From Alteromonas sp. BL110 (GTDB taxonomy: Bacteria; Pseudomonadota; Gammaproteobacteria; Enterobacterales; Alteromonadaceae): DNA of 64,000 bases. The stretch covers positions 4,216,001-4,280,000 of the forward strand of contig NZ_CP031967.1 in NCBI RefSeq assembly GCF_003443615.1. The letters are read 5' to 3'. The notes under the pieces are model-generated. The model was not told the origin of the DNA. It saw only the letters and a program-made list of their open reading frames with translations, and made no database searches. Positions 1-10,889 of the stretch are shown here, one piece after another (within the stretch, counting starts at the first letter, position 1; every line of letters begins with the position of its first letter). Position numbers and translations under genes: made by a program.

Positions 1-317
1 TCCACACGCGGTACTTTTTCGTGCTCAATATATTTTGCAATAGCAACGATTATCATAGGAGCGCGTTTAGGGAGTTGAACTGCTCGCTCAATTTCCTTCT
101 GTGACTTCCCATTTTTTATCGCTGATTGTTCATAAAGAGCGCCTAGTTTATCTAGGCCCTTACCTGTACATACAATGAATCGCCACGGCGTCAAGCACGC
201 GTGATCTGGCGCTCGAAGCGCTGCCTGCATGATATTTTCTAGGGCATCACCACTTGGAGCAGGTGCTTCCAATCGCGGCTGAGAACTTCTATTAAGTAAT
301 AATGTTAATGCGTCCAT
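1..317 (-). CDS. Nitroreductase family protein, C-terminal part cut by window edge
   Basis: The minus-strand frame begins at the ATG at 317 and runs off the left edge, giving about 105 residues. It starts MDALTLLLNRSSQPRLEAPA and continues with a segment reading ALRAPDHACLTPWRFIV. This is the FMN-binding N-terminal half of small nitroreductases of the YdjA type, where R-S and the APDH..L.PWRF motif contact FMN. The family uses NAD(P)H to reduce nitro compounds or quinones; the physiological substrate is unknown. The closeness to YdjA is a judgement from these motifs alone. Confidence 0.85.
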   Translation of the reverse strand, partial: MDALTLLLNRSSQPRLEAPAPSGDALENIMQAALRAPDHACLTPWRFIVCTGKGLDKLGALYEQSAIKNGKSQKEIERAVQLPKRAPMIIVAIAKYIEHEKVPRV

Positions 318-499
318 TTACGTCCCTACTTTTTTCACTCATATGGTTATTGGTCCATATGCTAGCGCGTAATTAAAATGGTATAACAGAGTTGAAAGCA
401 TACCGGTACTATGTGGTAGATCCTACGGCTGAAAAACAAAAAAGACCAGAAAATTCCGGCCTATCAACATGAATATCGTGATGGTGAATAATCGCTAAA

Positions 500-1111
500 T
501 TAATCCATTTTGCGACTAAACAATTTACTCAAATAGTAGTCTATGCTGACAAAACGCCCACCGCCATAAATAAACAAAACTAACAACATGACGAAATAGG
601 TGGCCGCGAACTCGATACCGTTATTAAGTACAACAAAATTACCGCTTGAGGTTAGCCAATCATAGTGACCATGCTCTTGTAACAACGACTTAGCGGCCGA
701 CAACTTTTCTGGCGCAGCCATAATGCTCTCATTTAATAAGATAGTACCGTCTGCTAACCATGACGACGCGTCCGCTATGGCTAACCATCCATTGTCAGCA
801 TGTACGCTTACCATGGCCACGACCATAGTTATCATAAGAGGTATACTGACCAATCGCGTTAAAGCGCCAAACAACAACAAAATACCACCTACTAGCTCAG
901 CGGCTGTAGCCAGAAATGCCATGACCAGCGGCATGGGTAATCCAAGGCCGTAATCGTCGTTCCCGAACCAGTCGACTATACTGTCGAAACTAGATGCTTT
1001 ATTCCATCCAGCCTGTATCATCACAGGTGCTAGATATAGGCGTATTAAAAGTAATGGGATGCCCTCGGCTACTTGTAGCCGTGTAACAAATTGTTGATAG
1101 AGGTGTGTCAT
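500..1111 (-). CDS. DoxX-family integral membrane protein
   Basis: A 203-residue protein with hydrophobic segments at about residues 20-35, 60-85, 90-105 and 165-190. The early segment LLLIRLYLAPVMIQAGWNK is the typical first DoxX helix with its Gly/Ala-rich packing face, followed by a second helix containing FLATAAELVGGILLLFG. DoxX proteins are small inner-membrane proteins, often tied to thiol or redox homeostasis, without an agreed reaction. An insert of about 50 residues between helices 3 and 4 (around 107-160) is longer than in minimal DoxX proteins. It is transcribed away from the small gene at 1156 and toward the nitroreductase gene. Confidence 0.8.
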   Translation of the reverse strand: MTHLYQQFVTRLQVAEGIPLLLIRLYLAPVMIQAGWNKASSFDSIVDWFGNDDYGLGLPMPLVMAFLATAAELVGGILLLFGALTRLVSIPLMITMVVAMVSVHADNGWLAIADASSWLADGTILLNESIMAAPEKLSAAKSLLQEHGHYDWLTSSGNFVVLNNGIEFAATYFVMLLVLFIYGGGRFVSIDYYLSKLFSRKMD

Positions 1112-1155
1112 CGTTTTGCCTATTCGGTGTGCTTAGAAAATAAGAACGGCGCTTT

Positions 1156-1341
1156 ATGAAAAAAATTTCACCTCACAAAAATAGGCCCTCTCCCTTCTCT
1201 CGAATAATGCGAAAAGGCCAAGGAAAAACAAACTACAAAGCGCGTAACGGCAAGCTTCTCATGGTGATGAGCGAAGAAGATCATACTCGCATAGCTAAGT
1301 TAATTAGTAAGTGGCTAGCGCAGGATGAAACAAACCAATGA
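1156..1341 (+). CDS. Small basic protein of unknown function
   Basis: A 61-residue frame starting at ATG 1156, 44 bases from the divergent DoxX start. The N-terminal half is strongly basic (MKKISPHKNRPSPFSRIMRK) and the C-terminal half reads as one amphipathic helix (EEDHTRIAKLISKWLAQDE). I do not recognise a family. The ordered composition and its position between two real genes with no overlapping competitor make it more likely real than random, but the ribosome binding site is weak. A nucleic-acid-binding role would be only a guess from charge. Confidence 0.55.
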   Translation: MKKISPHKNRPSPFSRIMRKGQGKTNYKARNGKLLMVMSEEDHTRIAKLISKWLAQDETNQ

Positions 1342-1536
1342 CCTACACTAACCAGTGATGTTTTTAATGTGAATTTCTACACTGGCAATACTCAATCCAA
1401 AAGTGCTTACAAAAAATTACAATTAAGTTCGCGATCTTACTCGATTTAGGTAACATAATAGGATGCAGTACACTGGGCTTGATACACCTGTTACATCTTG
1501 CTCTGATTAGTTAATTCAAAAAAGGTAGTGATAAAA

Positions 1537-3402
1537 ATGGCAGCCAAAGGAAATTGGACTAAATCCTTGTTTATTGGCTTGTGGACGGTGCTTAACTTCA
1601 CCCGCAAACTTTTCTTTAATGTGATATTCATTGTTATTTTTGTTGGATTGATTATCGCCATTGCCGGTCAGGACGATGAGCCCTTATCAGTGAATAAAGA
1701 TAGCGCGCTGTTTCTTACTTTGAACGGTAAGCTAGTTATCGAAAAGGAAAGTATTGACCCATTTGAGCAGTTTTTGCAGGAGTCGCTTGGTAGCGAGCCA
1801 GAAAATCCTGAAGTGCTCGTTCGCGATGTCATAAAGGTTTTGGAAAATGCCAAGAAAGACCGTCGCATAAAAGCCCTTGTGCTTGACCTCCATGGGTTAA
1901 CAGGAGGCGGTTTAGATAAACTGCGCACTGTCGCGAACGCTATCGATGCGTTTAAAGAATCAGAAAAGCCGGTTTACGCCATTGGCGATTACTTCTCTCA
2001 AGACCAATATTATTTAGCGGCACACGCAGACAACATCTACCTAAACCCAATGGGCGGTTTAATGTTTGAAGGTTACGGGCGCTACGGCATGTACTTCAAA
2101 GACATGCTTGAGAAGCTAAAAGTAACCACCCATATCTTCCGTGTAGGTACGTATAAATCTGCTGTTGAGCCTATCATGCGAAACGATATGTCTGAGGAAG
2201 CGAAAGAAGCTGAAAAGCAATGGTTAGACGGCTATTGGGCACAATATAAAGCTGACGTTGCCACCGCTCGCGGTATTGATGAAGCAAATTTTGATGAAAC
2301 ACTTCAGGGCTTATTAGCAAAATTTAAAGCGGCAGGTGGTGACTTCGCCCAGTATGCGCTTGAAAACAATTGGGTTGATGCCTTGAAAACTCGCGAAGAA
2401 GTAAGACTAGAATTAACCGAACTAGTGGGCGAAGGTGATAACGAGCAGGGTGTAAATCTCACTACGTTTAAATCCTACCTTAAAGTCGTTAACCCACCTA
2501 TGCCTGTTATAGAATCAGACATGGATAAAGTGGCCATCGTTGTTGCTAAAGGCACTATTTTAGACGGCAACCAAAAAGCGGGCACAATTGGCGGCGACAG
2601 TACCGCTCGCCTATTGAGAAAAGCGCGCTTAGATGACAACGTTAAAGCCGTTGTACTTCAAATAGATTCTCCCGGAGGCAGTGCGTTTGCCTCTGAAATT
2701 ATTCGCCAGGAAGTATTACAGCTTCAACAAGCGGGTAAGCCCGTTATCGCGTCTATGAGCACCTACGCGGCATCGGGTGGCTATTGGATAGCAGCAAGTA
2801 CCGACAGGATTATTGCAAGCCCAAGCACTATTACAGGCTCTATCGGCGTGTTTGGTATGTTTATGACCTACGAAAACTCACTCGATTATTTAGGCATTCA
2901 CAGTGATGGTGTAGGCTCAACAGAACTTGCTGGCTTTTCTACTGTGCGCCCTCTTGCACCAGAGTTTGGTCAAATTCTTCAGCGCAACGTTGAAAATACC
3001 TACGGTAACTTCTTATCGCTAGTTTCTAACGCTCGTGGTATGTCGGTTGAAGAAGTGGATAGCGTTGCACAAGGTCGCGTATGGATTGGTGAAGATGCAA
3101 TCGAGCTAGGCTTAGTTGACCAGTTAGGAACACTTGATGACGCTGTGGCTGCCGCCGCAGAGATTGCAGAACTTGAGAACTATGACACCTTCTATGTACA
3201 ACGCACGTTAACCGCACAGGAAATTTTCTGGAAAGAGTTTTTCGGTCAAGCCATGATGTTCGTAGGAAAGTGGCAGTTTGCTCACGCCGACTCATCGCTA
3301 GTTAACGAGTTTAAACGCGTACTTAAAGAGTTTAGTTTAGTTAATAAGCTTAACGATCCTAAAGGAACTTATGTGCTGTGTTTACCTTGTGATGTCGAGT
3401 AG
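1537..3402 (+). CDS. sppA: Signal peptide peptidase SppA, 67-kDa type
   Basis: Membrane-anchored serine protease that degrades cleaved signal peptides in the inner membrane. The 621-residue length matches the long duplicated form found in E. coli. One N-terminal membrane helix lies at about residues 23-47. The Lys of the Ser/Lys dyad is in RVGTYKSAVEP at about K207. The nucleophile is in YAASGGYWIA at about S413, preceded by the IDSPGGSAFASE segment. I chose ATG 1537 over GTG 1528 because the AAAGG at 1521-1525 is only two bases from the GTG but eleven from the ATG. The stretch 1342-1536 upstream is AT-rich and presumably carries the promoter. A disrupted sprT follows. Confidence 0.93.
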   Translation: MAAKGNWTKSLFIGLWTVLNFTRKLFFNVIFIVIFVGLIIAIAGQDDEPLSVNKDSALFLTLNGKLVIEKESIDPFEQFLQESLGSEPENPEVLVRDVIKVLENAKKDRRIKALVLDLHGLTGGGLDKLRTVANAIDAFKESEKPVYAIGDYFSQDQYYLAAHADNIYLNPMGGLMFEGYGRYGMYFKDMLEKLKVTTHIFRVGTYKSAVEPIMRNDMSEEAKEAEKQWLDGYWAQYKADVATARGIDEANFDETLQGLLAKFKAAGGDFAQYALENNWVDALKTREEVRLELTELVGEGDNEQGVNLTTFKSYLKVVNPPMPVIESDMDKVAIVVAKGTILDGNQKAGTIGGDSTARLLRKARLDDNVKAVVLQIDSPGGSAFASEIIRQEVLQLQQAGKPVIASMSTYAASGGYWIAASTDRIIASPSTITGSIGVFGMFMTYENSLDYLGIHSDGVGSTELAGFSTVRPLAPEFGQILQRNVENTYGNFLSLVSNARGMSVEEVDSVAQGRVWIGEDAIELGLVDQLGTLDDAVAAAAEIAELENYDTFYVQRTLTAQEIFWKEFFGQAMMFVGKWQFAHADSSLVNEFKRVLKEFSLVNKLNDPKGTYVLCLPCDVE

Positions 3403-3439
3403 TTAACATTAAGTACAGTTAACTACTTAAAGACATAGA

Positions 3440-3944
3440 GTGAGACAGACACATCGCTTCAAATGATCTAAATGACGAACAGCGTCGCGTTATTACCGGC
3501 GCTGTTTTTTATTGTTTTGAGCAAGCAGAACGTTACTTCAACCGGAAGTTTGAACGCCCTGCTATTACGTTTAGACGTTCTGGTAGAAATGCAGGAACGG
3601 CGTTTCTACAGCAAAACCGCCTTAACTTTCACCCAATACTTTTCAAAGAAAACGTCGACGCCTTTATAAACGACGTGATTCCGCACGAAGTGAGTCATTT
3701 ACTGGTATGGACGTTGTTTGGAAGGGTTCAACCCCACGGCAGAGAATGGCAATCGGTTATGCGTGGTGTTTTTAACCGTGCGCCTGCAGCCACACATCAG
3801 TTCGATGTGAAACGCGTAACAAAAACCTACCAATATGTTTGCGACTGCGACACCTATGCGTTATCTACGCGCAGACACAATAATATTTTAAAAGGCACAC
3901 TGTACAAATGTCGGAAATGTCAGGCCCCGCTACGAGCCGCATAA
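3440..3944 (+). pseudogene. sprT: SprT-family zinc metalloprotein, reading frame disrupted near its start
   Basis: The frame ending at TAA 3942 encodes a clear SprT-family protein: AERYFNRKFERPAITFRR, then HEVSH (the HExxH zinc site) and HGREWQSVMRGV, ending in a Cys pair/Cys pair zinc ribbon (CDC and CRKC). This frame is open from 3444 but has no ATG, GTG or TTG before 3675, which lies at the catalytic motif and is too late. A GTG at 3440 in another frame gives VRQTHRFK and then meets TGA at 3464. Skipping one base there joins it to DLNDEQRRVITGAVF and gives about 167 residues, close to the 165 of E. coli SprT. Alternatives are a rare ATC start at 3453 or a sequencing insertion. The cellular role of SprT is not well established. 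Confidence 0.75.
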
Positions 3945-4047
3945 ACAGCTGCGAGCCACCTAAAAATTTTCATTTATCGGACAAAAGTTTGCCTAATAGC
4001 TAAACTACTATTAACAGGCTACGAGAGCTTTGAAACAACTGGTAGTT

Positions 4048-4497
4048 TTAATTAAACCAGTGCTTGGTAAACGCGTTATCTAAGTCGTTGAAGGCCGTTT
4101 TAAGAAGCTGAGCTAGTTCCCTGTATTTAGGCTTAGACTTAGCATTACTGATATTCACTCCCTGGGTGCGCATTTTAGAGTGAATTTCCTGGTACCAGCT
4201 TTTTAGCTGAGGTGGAAGATACTGATCCGAACGATGCCCTAACCAGAGCAAGCCCTGCATAGGTAAGCTTAGAAAGAAAGCACCTATTGTAATAGTTTGA
4301 GGAAGGTAATCGGAGCCTAAGTTTTGGTACAAAAGGGCACACGACAACATAGCAACCGGTGGCATAGTTTTGATAGCAAACTTAGTGGCTGCAACAACCC
4401 GGCATTCTGGGAAGAAGGCATAAAGTTCTTTTCTCACAGGCCATGTCTTCATGTACTGCTGACCGTTTTTCAACATTGTCATTACTGATTGAGACAT
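4048..4497 (-). CDS. yfbV: YfbV/UPF0208 family membrane protein (terminus macrodomain insulation)
   Basis: A 149-residue protein carrying the family hallmarks: GQQYMKTWPVRKEL near the N-terminus, KFAIKTMPPVAML, SLPMQGLLWLGHRS, LPPQLKSWYQEI and a C-terminal KPKYRELAQLLKTAFNDLD. Length and order match E. coli YfbV throughout. Two membrane helices are visible at about residues 46-62 and 70-92. In E. coli the protein helps keep the Ter macrodomain from spreading into flanking DNA. It stands alone here, convergent with sprT. Whether it keeps the chromosome-organising role outside Enterobacteria is inference. Confidence 0.9.
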   Translation of the reverse strand: MSQSVMTMLKNGQQYMKTWPVRKELYAFFPECRVVAATKFAIKTMPPVAMLSCALLYQNLGSDYLPQTITIGAFFLSLPMQGLLWLGHRSDQYLPPQLKSWYQEIHSKMRTQGVNISNAKSKPKYRELAQLLKTAFNDLDNAFTKHWFN

Positions 4498-6048
<1,551 letters not shown>

Positions 6049-6060
6049 TACTCTACACCT

Positions 6061-6088
6061 AAGCCCTACAATTCTGTGGGGCTTTTTT
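6061..6088 (+). terminator. Rho-independent terminator after trxB
   Basis: Left arm AAGCCCTACA at 6061-6070 pairs with TGTGGGGCTT at 6075-6084 (one G-T pair), with a four-base loop followed by a T run. It lies 12 bases after the trxB stop and just before aat. Confidence 0.85.
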
Positions 6089-6099
6089 CTGGCTGAATT

Positions 6100-6846
6100 A
6101 TGATAGCGTTACACTACATAGAAGAAGGCGCTCCCTTCCCTTCTGTCGATACCGCATTGGAAGACCCCAACGGCCTGTTAGCGTTTGGTGGCGACCTCAG
6201 CCCAGCCCGTTTATTTTCAGCTTATTCGCAAGGAATATTCCCTTGGTTTAGCGACGACGAACCTTTGTTGTGGTGGTCACCTGACCCAAGAGCCATTATC
6301 GAACTCGACAATTTTGTTGCATCGAAAAGCCTTAAGAAACTCGCTCGTAAGAAAAAGTATAGGGTAACCTTAAATCATGCGTTCGACCGGGTGATAGAGG
6401 CCTGTTCATCGACACCCCGTAAGAACCCCAATACGGGAGAGTTGAACAGCGAAACTTGGATAACCGATGACATGATTGGCGCCTATCGACAGCTTAATGG
6501 TTTGGGTTTAGCGCACTCGGTAGAAGTATGGAACGGAGATACGCTAGTTGGCGGTCTGTATGGCGTGGGAATAGGAAAAGTTTATTGCGGTGAGTCTATG
6601 TTCCATACAGAAAGCAACACATCTAAGCTTGCTATGTTGGCTTTGGTCGAACATATGAAATCTCAAGATATGGCGTTTATCGATTGCCAGCTTCCTACTG
6701 AACACTTGTCGTCGTTAGGTGCTAACGTGTTACCGCGTGAAATCTTTATTGAAAAACTCGAAAATAACAACCACACTTTAACTGAAGACGGTAGGCTGTC
6801 TGAAGACTACCTTAATCGTTGGAAGCCAAGAGTGATTACTCCGTGA
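6100..6846 (+). CDS. aat: Leucyl/phenylalanyl-tRNA-protein transferase
   Basis: Transfers Leu or Phe from tRNA to proteins with N-terminal Lys or Arg, creating a primary N-degron read by ClpS. The 248-residue protein shows the family motifs FPSVDTALEDPNGLLAFGGDL, YSQGIFPWF, LLWWSPDPRAII, ETWITDDMIGAY, the VGGLYGVGIGKVYCGESMF active-site block and FIDCQLPTEHLSSLGA. The ATG at 6100 begins the conserved MIALHYI segment. Its 3' end overlaps the start of bpt, so the two transferases are translationally coupled. clpA and clpS, which act next in the pathway, are within 4 kb. Confidence 0.96.
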   Translation: MIALHYIEEGAPFPSVDTALEDPNGLLAFGGDLSPARLFSAYSQGIFPWFSDDEPLLWWSPDPRAIIELDNFVASKSLKKLARKKKYRVTLNHAFDRVIEACSSTPRKNPNTGELNSETWITDDMIGAYRQLNGLGLAHSVEVWNGDTLVGGLYGVGIGKVYCGESMFHTESNTSKLAMLALVEHMKSQDMAFIDCQLPTEHLSSLGANVLPREIFIEKLENNNHTLTEDGRLSEDYLNRWKPRVITP

Positions 6847-7565
6847 AGTTTGGTATAACGCAATCATTTTCATGTAGCTATTTGCCTGATGAGCAAGAGC
6901 AGTTGTTAGTGTACGCCGAAAATAATGATTTTCAGGCGTGGCGATATTCACAACTGATACAAGCGGGCTTCCGTCGAAGCGGCGAGCAAATTTACCGGCC
7001 CCACTGCCCTGCCTGCCAAGCGTGTAAATCAGTGCGAATACCGGTCCACGATTTCACGCCTTCTCGCAGTCAGAAACGGCTACTCAAAAGCAACAAGGGT
7101 TTTAGCGTTCAGCTCGTTGAGAAAACCAAATCAACGTACTATCCACTGTATGAGCGCTATATTACAGAGCGTCATGCAGACGGCAGTATGTACCCGCCAT
7201 CTAAAACACAGTTTGATAATTTCGTATTGTGTGAGTGGATGACAACCCATTATTTAGAGGCCTATGATGGCGACAAGCTTATTGCAGTCGCTGTAACCGA
7301 TATCGTTGATGCCAACGAGCACATGGGAGCGCTTTCTGCGCTTTACACGTTTTTTGACCCCGACTATAGTTCAGCCTCTTTGGGTACTTGGATGATATTG
7401 ATGCAAATTGAGCAAGCAAAGAGTTTAGGCCATCGATACGTTTATCTGGGGTACTACGTAGATGGCTGTAAAAAAATGTCTTATAAACACAAATTTTCGC
7501 CATTTGAGCAGTTTAGTGACAATGAATGGCATCTATTTAGCAAAAATAGTAAAATAGACACTTAA
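6843..7565 (+). CDS. bpt: Arginyl/leucyl-tRNA-protein transferase (bacterial Bpt type)
   Basis: Second N-end-rule transferase. The bacterial protein adds Leu to N-terminal Asp or Glu (Bpt) and is homologous to eukaryotic arginyltransferase. Motifs seen are CSYLPDEQEQLLVY, AGFRRSGEQIYRPHCPACQACKSVRIPV (the N-terminal ATE Cys cluster), ERHADGSMYPP, and the GNAT-like C-terminal block YTFFDPDYSSASLGTWMILMQIEQAKSLG with YVYLGYYV. The start is GTG 6843, which overlaps the aat stop as GTGA and gives MKFGITQSF; a frame extending to TTG 6819 is unlikely. The result is 240 residues. Confidence 0.94.
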   Translation: MKFGITQSFSCSYLPDEQEQLLVYAENNDFQAWRYSQLIQAGFRRSGEQIYRPHCPACQACKSVRIPVHDFTPSRSQKRLLKSNKGFSVQLVEKTKSTYYPLYERYITERHADGSMYPPSKTQFDNFVLCEWMTTHYLEAYDGDKLIAVAVTDIVDANEHMGALSALYTFFDPDYSSASLGTWMILMQIEQAKSLGHRYVYLGYYVDGCKKMSYKHKFSPFEQFSDNEWHLFSKNSKIDT

Positions 7566-7640
7566 TTGCTTTACACCGCACCCAAGATTGGGTAAGGTCT
7601 GCGCGGCAAAAATTTTGAATTACTGAGGTAACTGCTTTAC

Positions 7641-7859
7641 ATGGCAAAAGAAGATTGTATTGAAATGGAAGGTACTGTGTTGGACACACTACCTAACACT
7701 ATGTTCCGCGTTGAACTAGAAAACGGTCACGTAGTGACTGCACACATCTCTGGTAAAATGCGCAAGAACTATATCCGTATTCTTACTGGCGATAAGGTCA
7801 CCGTCGAGATGACTCCTTATGATTTGACTAAAGGTCGTATCATTTATCGCGCAAGATAA
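7641..7859 (+). CDS. infA: Translation initiation factor IF-1
   Basis: The 72-residue protein [20 protein letters not shown]... is a single S1/OB-fold domain. It has the classic [34 protein letters not shown] block and ends in KGRIIYRAR. It binds the ribosomal A site of the 30S subunit during initiation. The start at 7641 gives the standard length. It lies 75 bases after bpt and ends in its own strong terminator. Confidence 0.98.
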   Translation: MAKEDCIEMEGTVLDTLPNTMFRVELENGHVVTAHISGKMRKNYIRILTGDKVTVEMTPYDLTKGRIIYRAR

Positions 7860-7887
7860 TGAGCCATTTAAGCGGTAACGCATAAAA

Positions 7888-7915
7888 AAAGCCCGAGCAT
7901 TATCGGGCTTTTTCG
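7888..7915 (+). terminator. Rho-independent terminator after infA
   Basis: AAAGCCCGA at 7888-7896 pairs with TCGGGCTTT at 7903-7911, followed by more T. The A run on the left may let it act in both directions, but the clpA stop is about 110 bases further right. Confidence 0.88.
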
Positions 7916-8022
7916 TATCTGATTGTTACAGCGTCTAAAAGAAACTATAGCGTTAAGATACACAACGACAGTTGTACTGCCTAACGCTACGCTTGGTCAC
8001 TGCTCAGTATTAATATACTGTT

Positions 8023-10299
8023 CTAGCTTGGTTCTACTTCTTCAGACTTAGCATCAACGCCTGAGTATTCGAAGGTTAGCTTGTCGTCAACACAATCTAC
8101 TTTCACGTTTCCGCCTTTAGATAGCTCGCCGAATAATAACTCATTCGCCAACTCCTTCTTAAGGTCGTCTTTAATAACCCGAGCCATAGGACGTGCGCCC
8201 ATCGCTTTGTCATAGCCCTTCTCGGCCATGTAAGCACGTGCAGCACTGGTTACCTCTAGCGACACACCTTTAACGTCAAGCTGCGCCTGAAGCTCGATAA
8301 TGAACTTATCAACCACTTGAAGAATAATCTCTGGCTCAAGGTGGTTAAACCAAATAATACCATCGAGACGGTTTCTAAACTCAGGGGTAAACACCTTGTT
8401 TATTTCAGACATTGCATCGTGGCTGTGGTCTTGCTGTTTAAAGCCAATAGACTTACGCACCGTTTCCTGCACACCTGCGTTGGTAGTCATTACCAACACG
8501 ACGTTTCTGAAGTCGACTTTGCGGCCGTTATTATCGGTCAGCGTTCCGTGATCCATAACTTGAAGGAGGATGTTATATATATCGCTATGGGCTTTCTCAA
8601 TCTCATCAAGAAGCACTACAGAATACGGGTTTTTGATTACCGCGTCTGTTAGTAAACCACCTTGGTCAAAACCTACATAGCCTGGAGGAGCACCAATAAG
8701 ACGGCTCACTGCGTGGCGTTCCATGTACTCTGACATATCAAAACGCACTAGCTCAACGCCCATAGTTTTCGCCAGCTGTTGTGTTACCTCTGTTTTACCC
8801 ACCCCGGTAGGGCCCGCAAATAAGAAACTACCAATAGGCTTTGCTTCATTACCCAAACCTGAGCGCGATAACAAAATAGCGTCATTTAGCGTCTCTATGG
8901 CTTTATCCTGGCCGAAGACAACCATCTTAAGGTTACGACCTAGGTTCTTAAGAACCTCCTTGTCAGAAGCCGATACAGACTTCTCAGGGATACGCGCCAT
9001 TTTTGCAATTATTTGTTCAATGTCGCCCACATTGATTGTCTTCTTGCGTTTTGACGGTGGCAGCAGACGCTGGCTAGCGCCGGCTTCGTCCATAACATCA
9101 ATAGCTTTGTCTGGAAGGTGACGCTCATTAATGTATTTAGCTGACAGTTCAGCTGCCGCTTGAATCGCCTTTTGTGTAAAGCGCACATTGTGGTGCTCTT
9201 CATAACGGCTCTTAAGCCCAAGTAGTATTTTGGTAGTGTCGCTCACGCTTGGTTCAGTCACATCTACTTTTTGGAAGCGACGAGCAAGGGCGCGGTCTTT
9301 TTCAAAAATACCTTGGTACTCTTGATAAGTGGTCGAGCCAATACAGCGGAGTTCACCACTAGATAGTTTAGGCTTTAGCAAGTTGGACGCATCCATTACG
9401 CCGCCTGAGGCCGCTCCGGCACCAATGATCGTATGTATTTCATCGATGAACAGAATGGCGTGTTTGTCTTTACCAAGCTCTTTCAATATTGCCTTTAAGC
9501 GTTTTTCGAAGTCGCCTCGGTATTTGGTGCCAGCTAATAGGCCGCCTAAATCAAGTGAATACACGGTGCTCTCTGCAATAACGTCAGGCACGTCATCGTT
9601 TACAATCCTGTACGCCAGACCTTCCGCGATGGCAGTTTTACCTACACCCGCTTCCCCCACAAGTAGTGGATTGTTTTTACGGCGACGACACAGAATTTGA
9701 ATTGTGCGTTCTACTTCTGAATCGCGACCTATAAGCGGGTCAATTTTGCCGTCCTTAGCATGACGATTTAGGTCAGTGGCATATTTGCTTAATGCAGAAC
9801 CGCCCTCTTCACCCGATTCACCGTCTTCAGCCGCTTCAGGGTTAACGGGCTCATCGTCGTCCGCTTTACTAACGCCATGACTGATAAAATTCACAACATC
9901 TAATCGGGTAACGTCAGATTTTTTGAGGATATAAACGGCTTGCGATTCTTGTTCGCTAAAAATAGCAACTAGCACGTTGGCGCCGGTTACTTCATCTTTA
10001 CCTGACGACTGCACGTGAAATACCGCACGCTGAAGCACACGCTGGAAGCCCAGCGTCGGCTGTGTTTCCCGCTCGTTTAATTGGTCATCTAAGATAAGTG
10101 GCGTGGTATCCTTAACAAACGATAGAAGTTCGCTTTTGATTGCCTCAATATCGGCACCACAAGCCTTAAGCGCATCGCGAGCAGCTGAGTTATCAAGCAA
10201 TGCCAACAACAAGTGCTCAACCGTCATAAACTCGTGACGGTGCTCTCTGGCAAATACAAACGCATCGTTTAACGTTTGTTCTAATTCTTTATTTAACAT
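8023..10299 (-). CDS. clpA: ATP-dependent Clp protease ATP-binding subunit ClpA
   Basis: Double-AAA+ unfoldase that feeds substrates to ClpP and receives N-end-rule substrates from ClpS. The 758-residue protein has the Clp N-domain (about 1-145), an acidic linker ([19 protein letters not shown]), D1 with Walker A GEAGVGKT at about 215-222 and LFIDEIHT, and D2 with Walker A GPTGVGKT at about 495-502 and [11 protein letters not shown]. It ends with the ClpA C-domain. The IGF loop that docks on ClpP is visible as [12 protein letters not shown]. It lies 24 bases downstream of clpS in the same operon. No ClpP gene is in the window. Confidence 0.97.
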   Translation of the reverse strand: MLNKELEQTLNDAFVFAREHRHEFMTVEHLLLALLDNSAARDALKACGADIEAIKSELLSFVKDTTPLILDDQLNERETQPTLGFQRVLQRAVFHVQSSGKDEVTGANVLVAIFSEQESQAVYILKKSDVTRLDVVNFISHGVSKADDDEPVNPEAAEDGESGEEGGSALSKYATDLNRHAKDGKIDPLIGRDSEVERTIQILCRRRKNNPLLVGEAGVGKTAIAEGLAYRIVNDDVPDVIAESTVYSLDLGGLLAGTKYRGDFEKRLKAILKELGKDKHAILFIDEIHTIIGAGAASGGVMDASNLLKPKLSSGELRCIGSTTYQEYQGIFEKDRALARRFQKVDVTEPSVSDTTKILLGLKSRYEEHHNVRFTQKAIQAAAELSAKYINERHLPDKAIDVMDEAGASQRLLPPSKRKKTINVGDIEQIIAKMARIPEKSVSASDKEVLKNLGRNLKMVVFGQDKAIETLNDAILLSRSGLGNEAKPIGSFLFAGPTGVGKTEVTQQLAKTMGVELVRFDMSEYMERHAVSRLIGAPPGYVGFDQGGLLTDAVIKNPYSVVLLDEIEKAHSDIYNILLQVMDHGTLTDNNGRKVDFRNVVLVMTTNAGVQETVRKSIGFKQQDHSHDAMSEINKVFTPEFRNRLDGIIWFNHLEPEIILQVVDKFIIELQAQLDVKGVSLEVTSAARAYMAEKGYDKAMGARPMARVIKDDLKKELANELLFGELSKGGNVKVDCVDDKLTFEYSGVDAKSEEVEPS

Positions 10300-10323
10300 A
10301 TTGCTCGCCCTCTACAAAAAACC

Positions 10324-10644
10324 TTATGCTTGCTCCATCGTGCACATCAGCGGATGCTGATGCTTGCGTGCGTACTGATTAACCTGCATCACTTTTGTCT
10401 CTGCTATCTCAGCAGTAAAAATGCCACACACGGCTTTTCCTTGATAATGAACGGTCAGCATAAGTTGGTTGGCTTTCTCATCGTCCATATTGAAAAATTT
10501 TTTGAGTACCTCAATGACAAAATCCATCGGTGTATAGTCGTCATTGTTCAACAACACTTTATACATGGGAGGCGGCTGCGGCTTTTGTCGCTGCGCGTCT
10601 TTTTGTTTTTCCTTTTCGATACTAATAGCGTTGTCTTTACTCAT
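10324..10644 (-). CDS. clpS: ATP-dependent Clp protease adaptor ClpS
   Basis: Adaptor that recognises N-terminal Leu, Phe, Tyr and Trp and delivers the protein to ClpA. The 106 residues comprise a charged, disordered N-terminal tail ([20 protein letters not shown]) used for ClpA delivery. The core follows: [24 protein letters not shown], where NDD lines the N-degron pocket, then [24 protein letters not shown]. It is followed directly by clpA and is divergent from the cold-shock gene at 10890, an arrangement shared with E. coli. Confidence 0.97.
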   Translation of the reverse strand: MSKDNAISIEKEKQKDAQRQKPQPPPMYKVLLNNDDYTPMDFVIEVLKKFFNMDDEKANQLMLTVHYQGKAVCGIFTAEIAETKVMQVNQYARKHQHPLMCTMEQA

Positions 10645-10758
10645 AACTTAATAATAGTGGTATACCGGCATATATGTGTACAAACTTTTGTATAAATTTA
10701 TTCACATTTGCCCTTGACATAATATGGTTAAAAAATCTACATTTTGTATAGTGGTTTT

Positions 10759-10817
10759 GAGTATTGCACGTTTGTCACTTTAAAGCAGTCACTTTAAAGT
10801 TTCTATAGTCAATACTC
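10759..10817. promoter_or_regulatory. Nested repeats in the clpS/cold-shock intergenic region
   Basis: GTCACTTTAAAG occurs twice as a direct repeat (10774-10785 and 10788-10799, period 14). The pair is enclosed by an inverted repeat, GAGTATTG at 10759-10766 and CAATACTC at 10810-10817. The structure lies between the divergent clpS and csp starts. A regulator site or a 5'-leader structure are both possible. Confidence 0.5.
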
Positions 10818-10889
10818 TTTCCACAATGTCTCCGGATCTATAATGGGGGCAGATACTCGTGAGTTCAAGGATTAAGAGGAAGTCGAAGT

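Noticed and set aside
723..953. Open frame of 76 codons opposite the DoxX gene
   Set aside because: It is an antisense shadow of the DoxX gene with no recognisable protein features.
3464..3466. Selenocysteine codon at the in-frame TGA of sprT
   Set aside because: The region is outside the conserved protein, and no selenocysteine function is known for SprT. An indel or start problem explains the data more simply.
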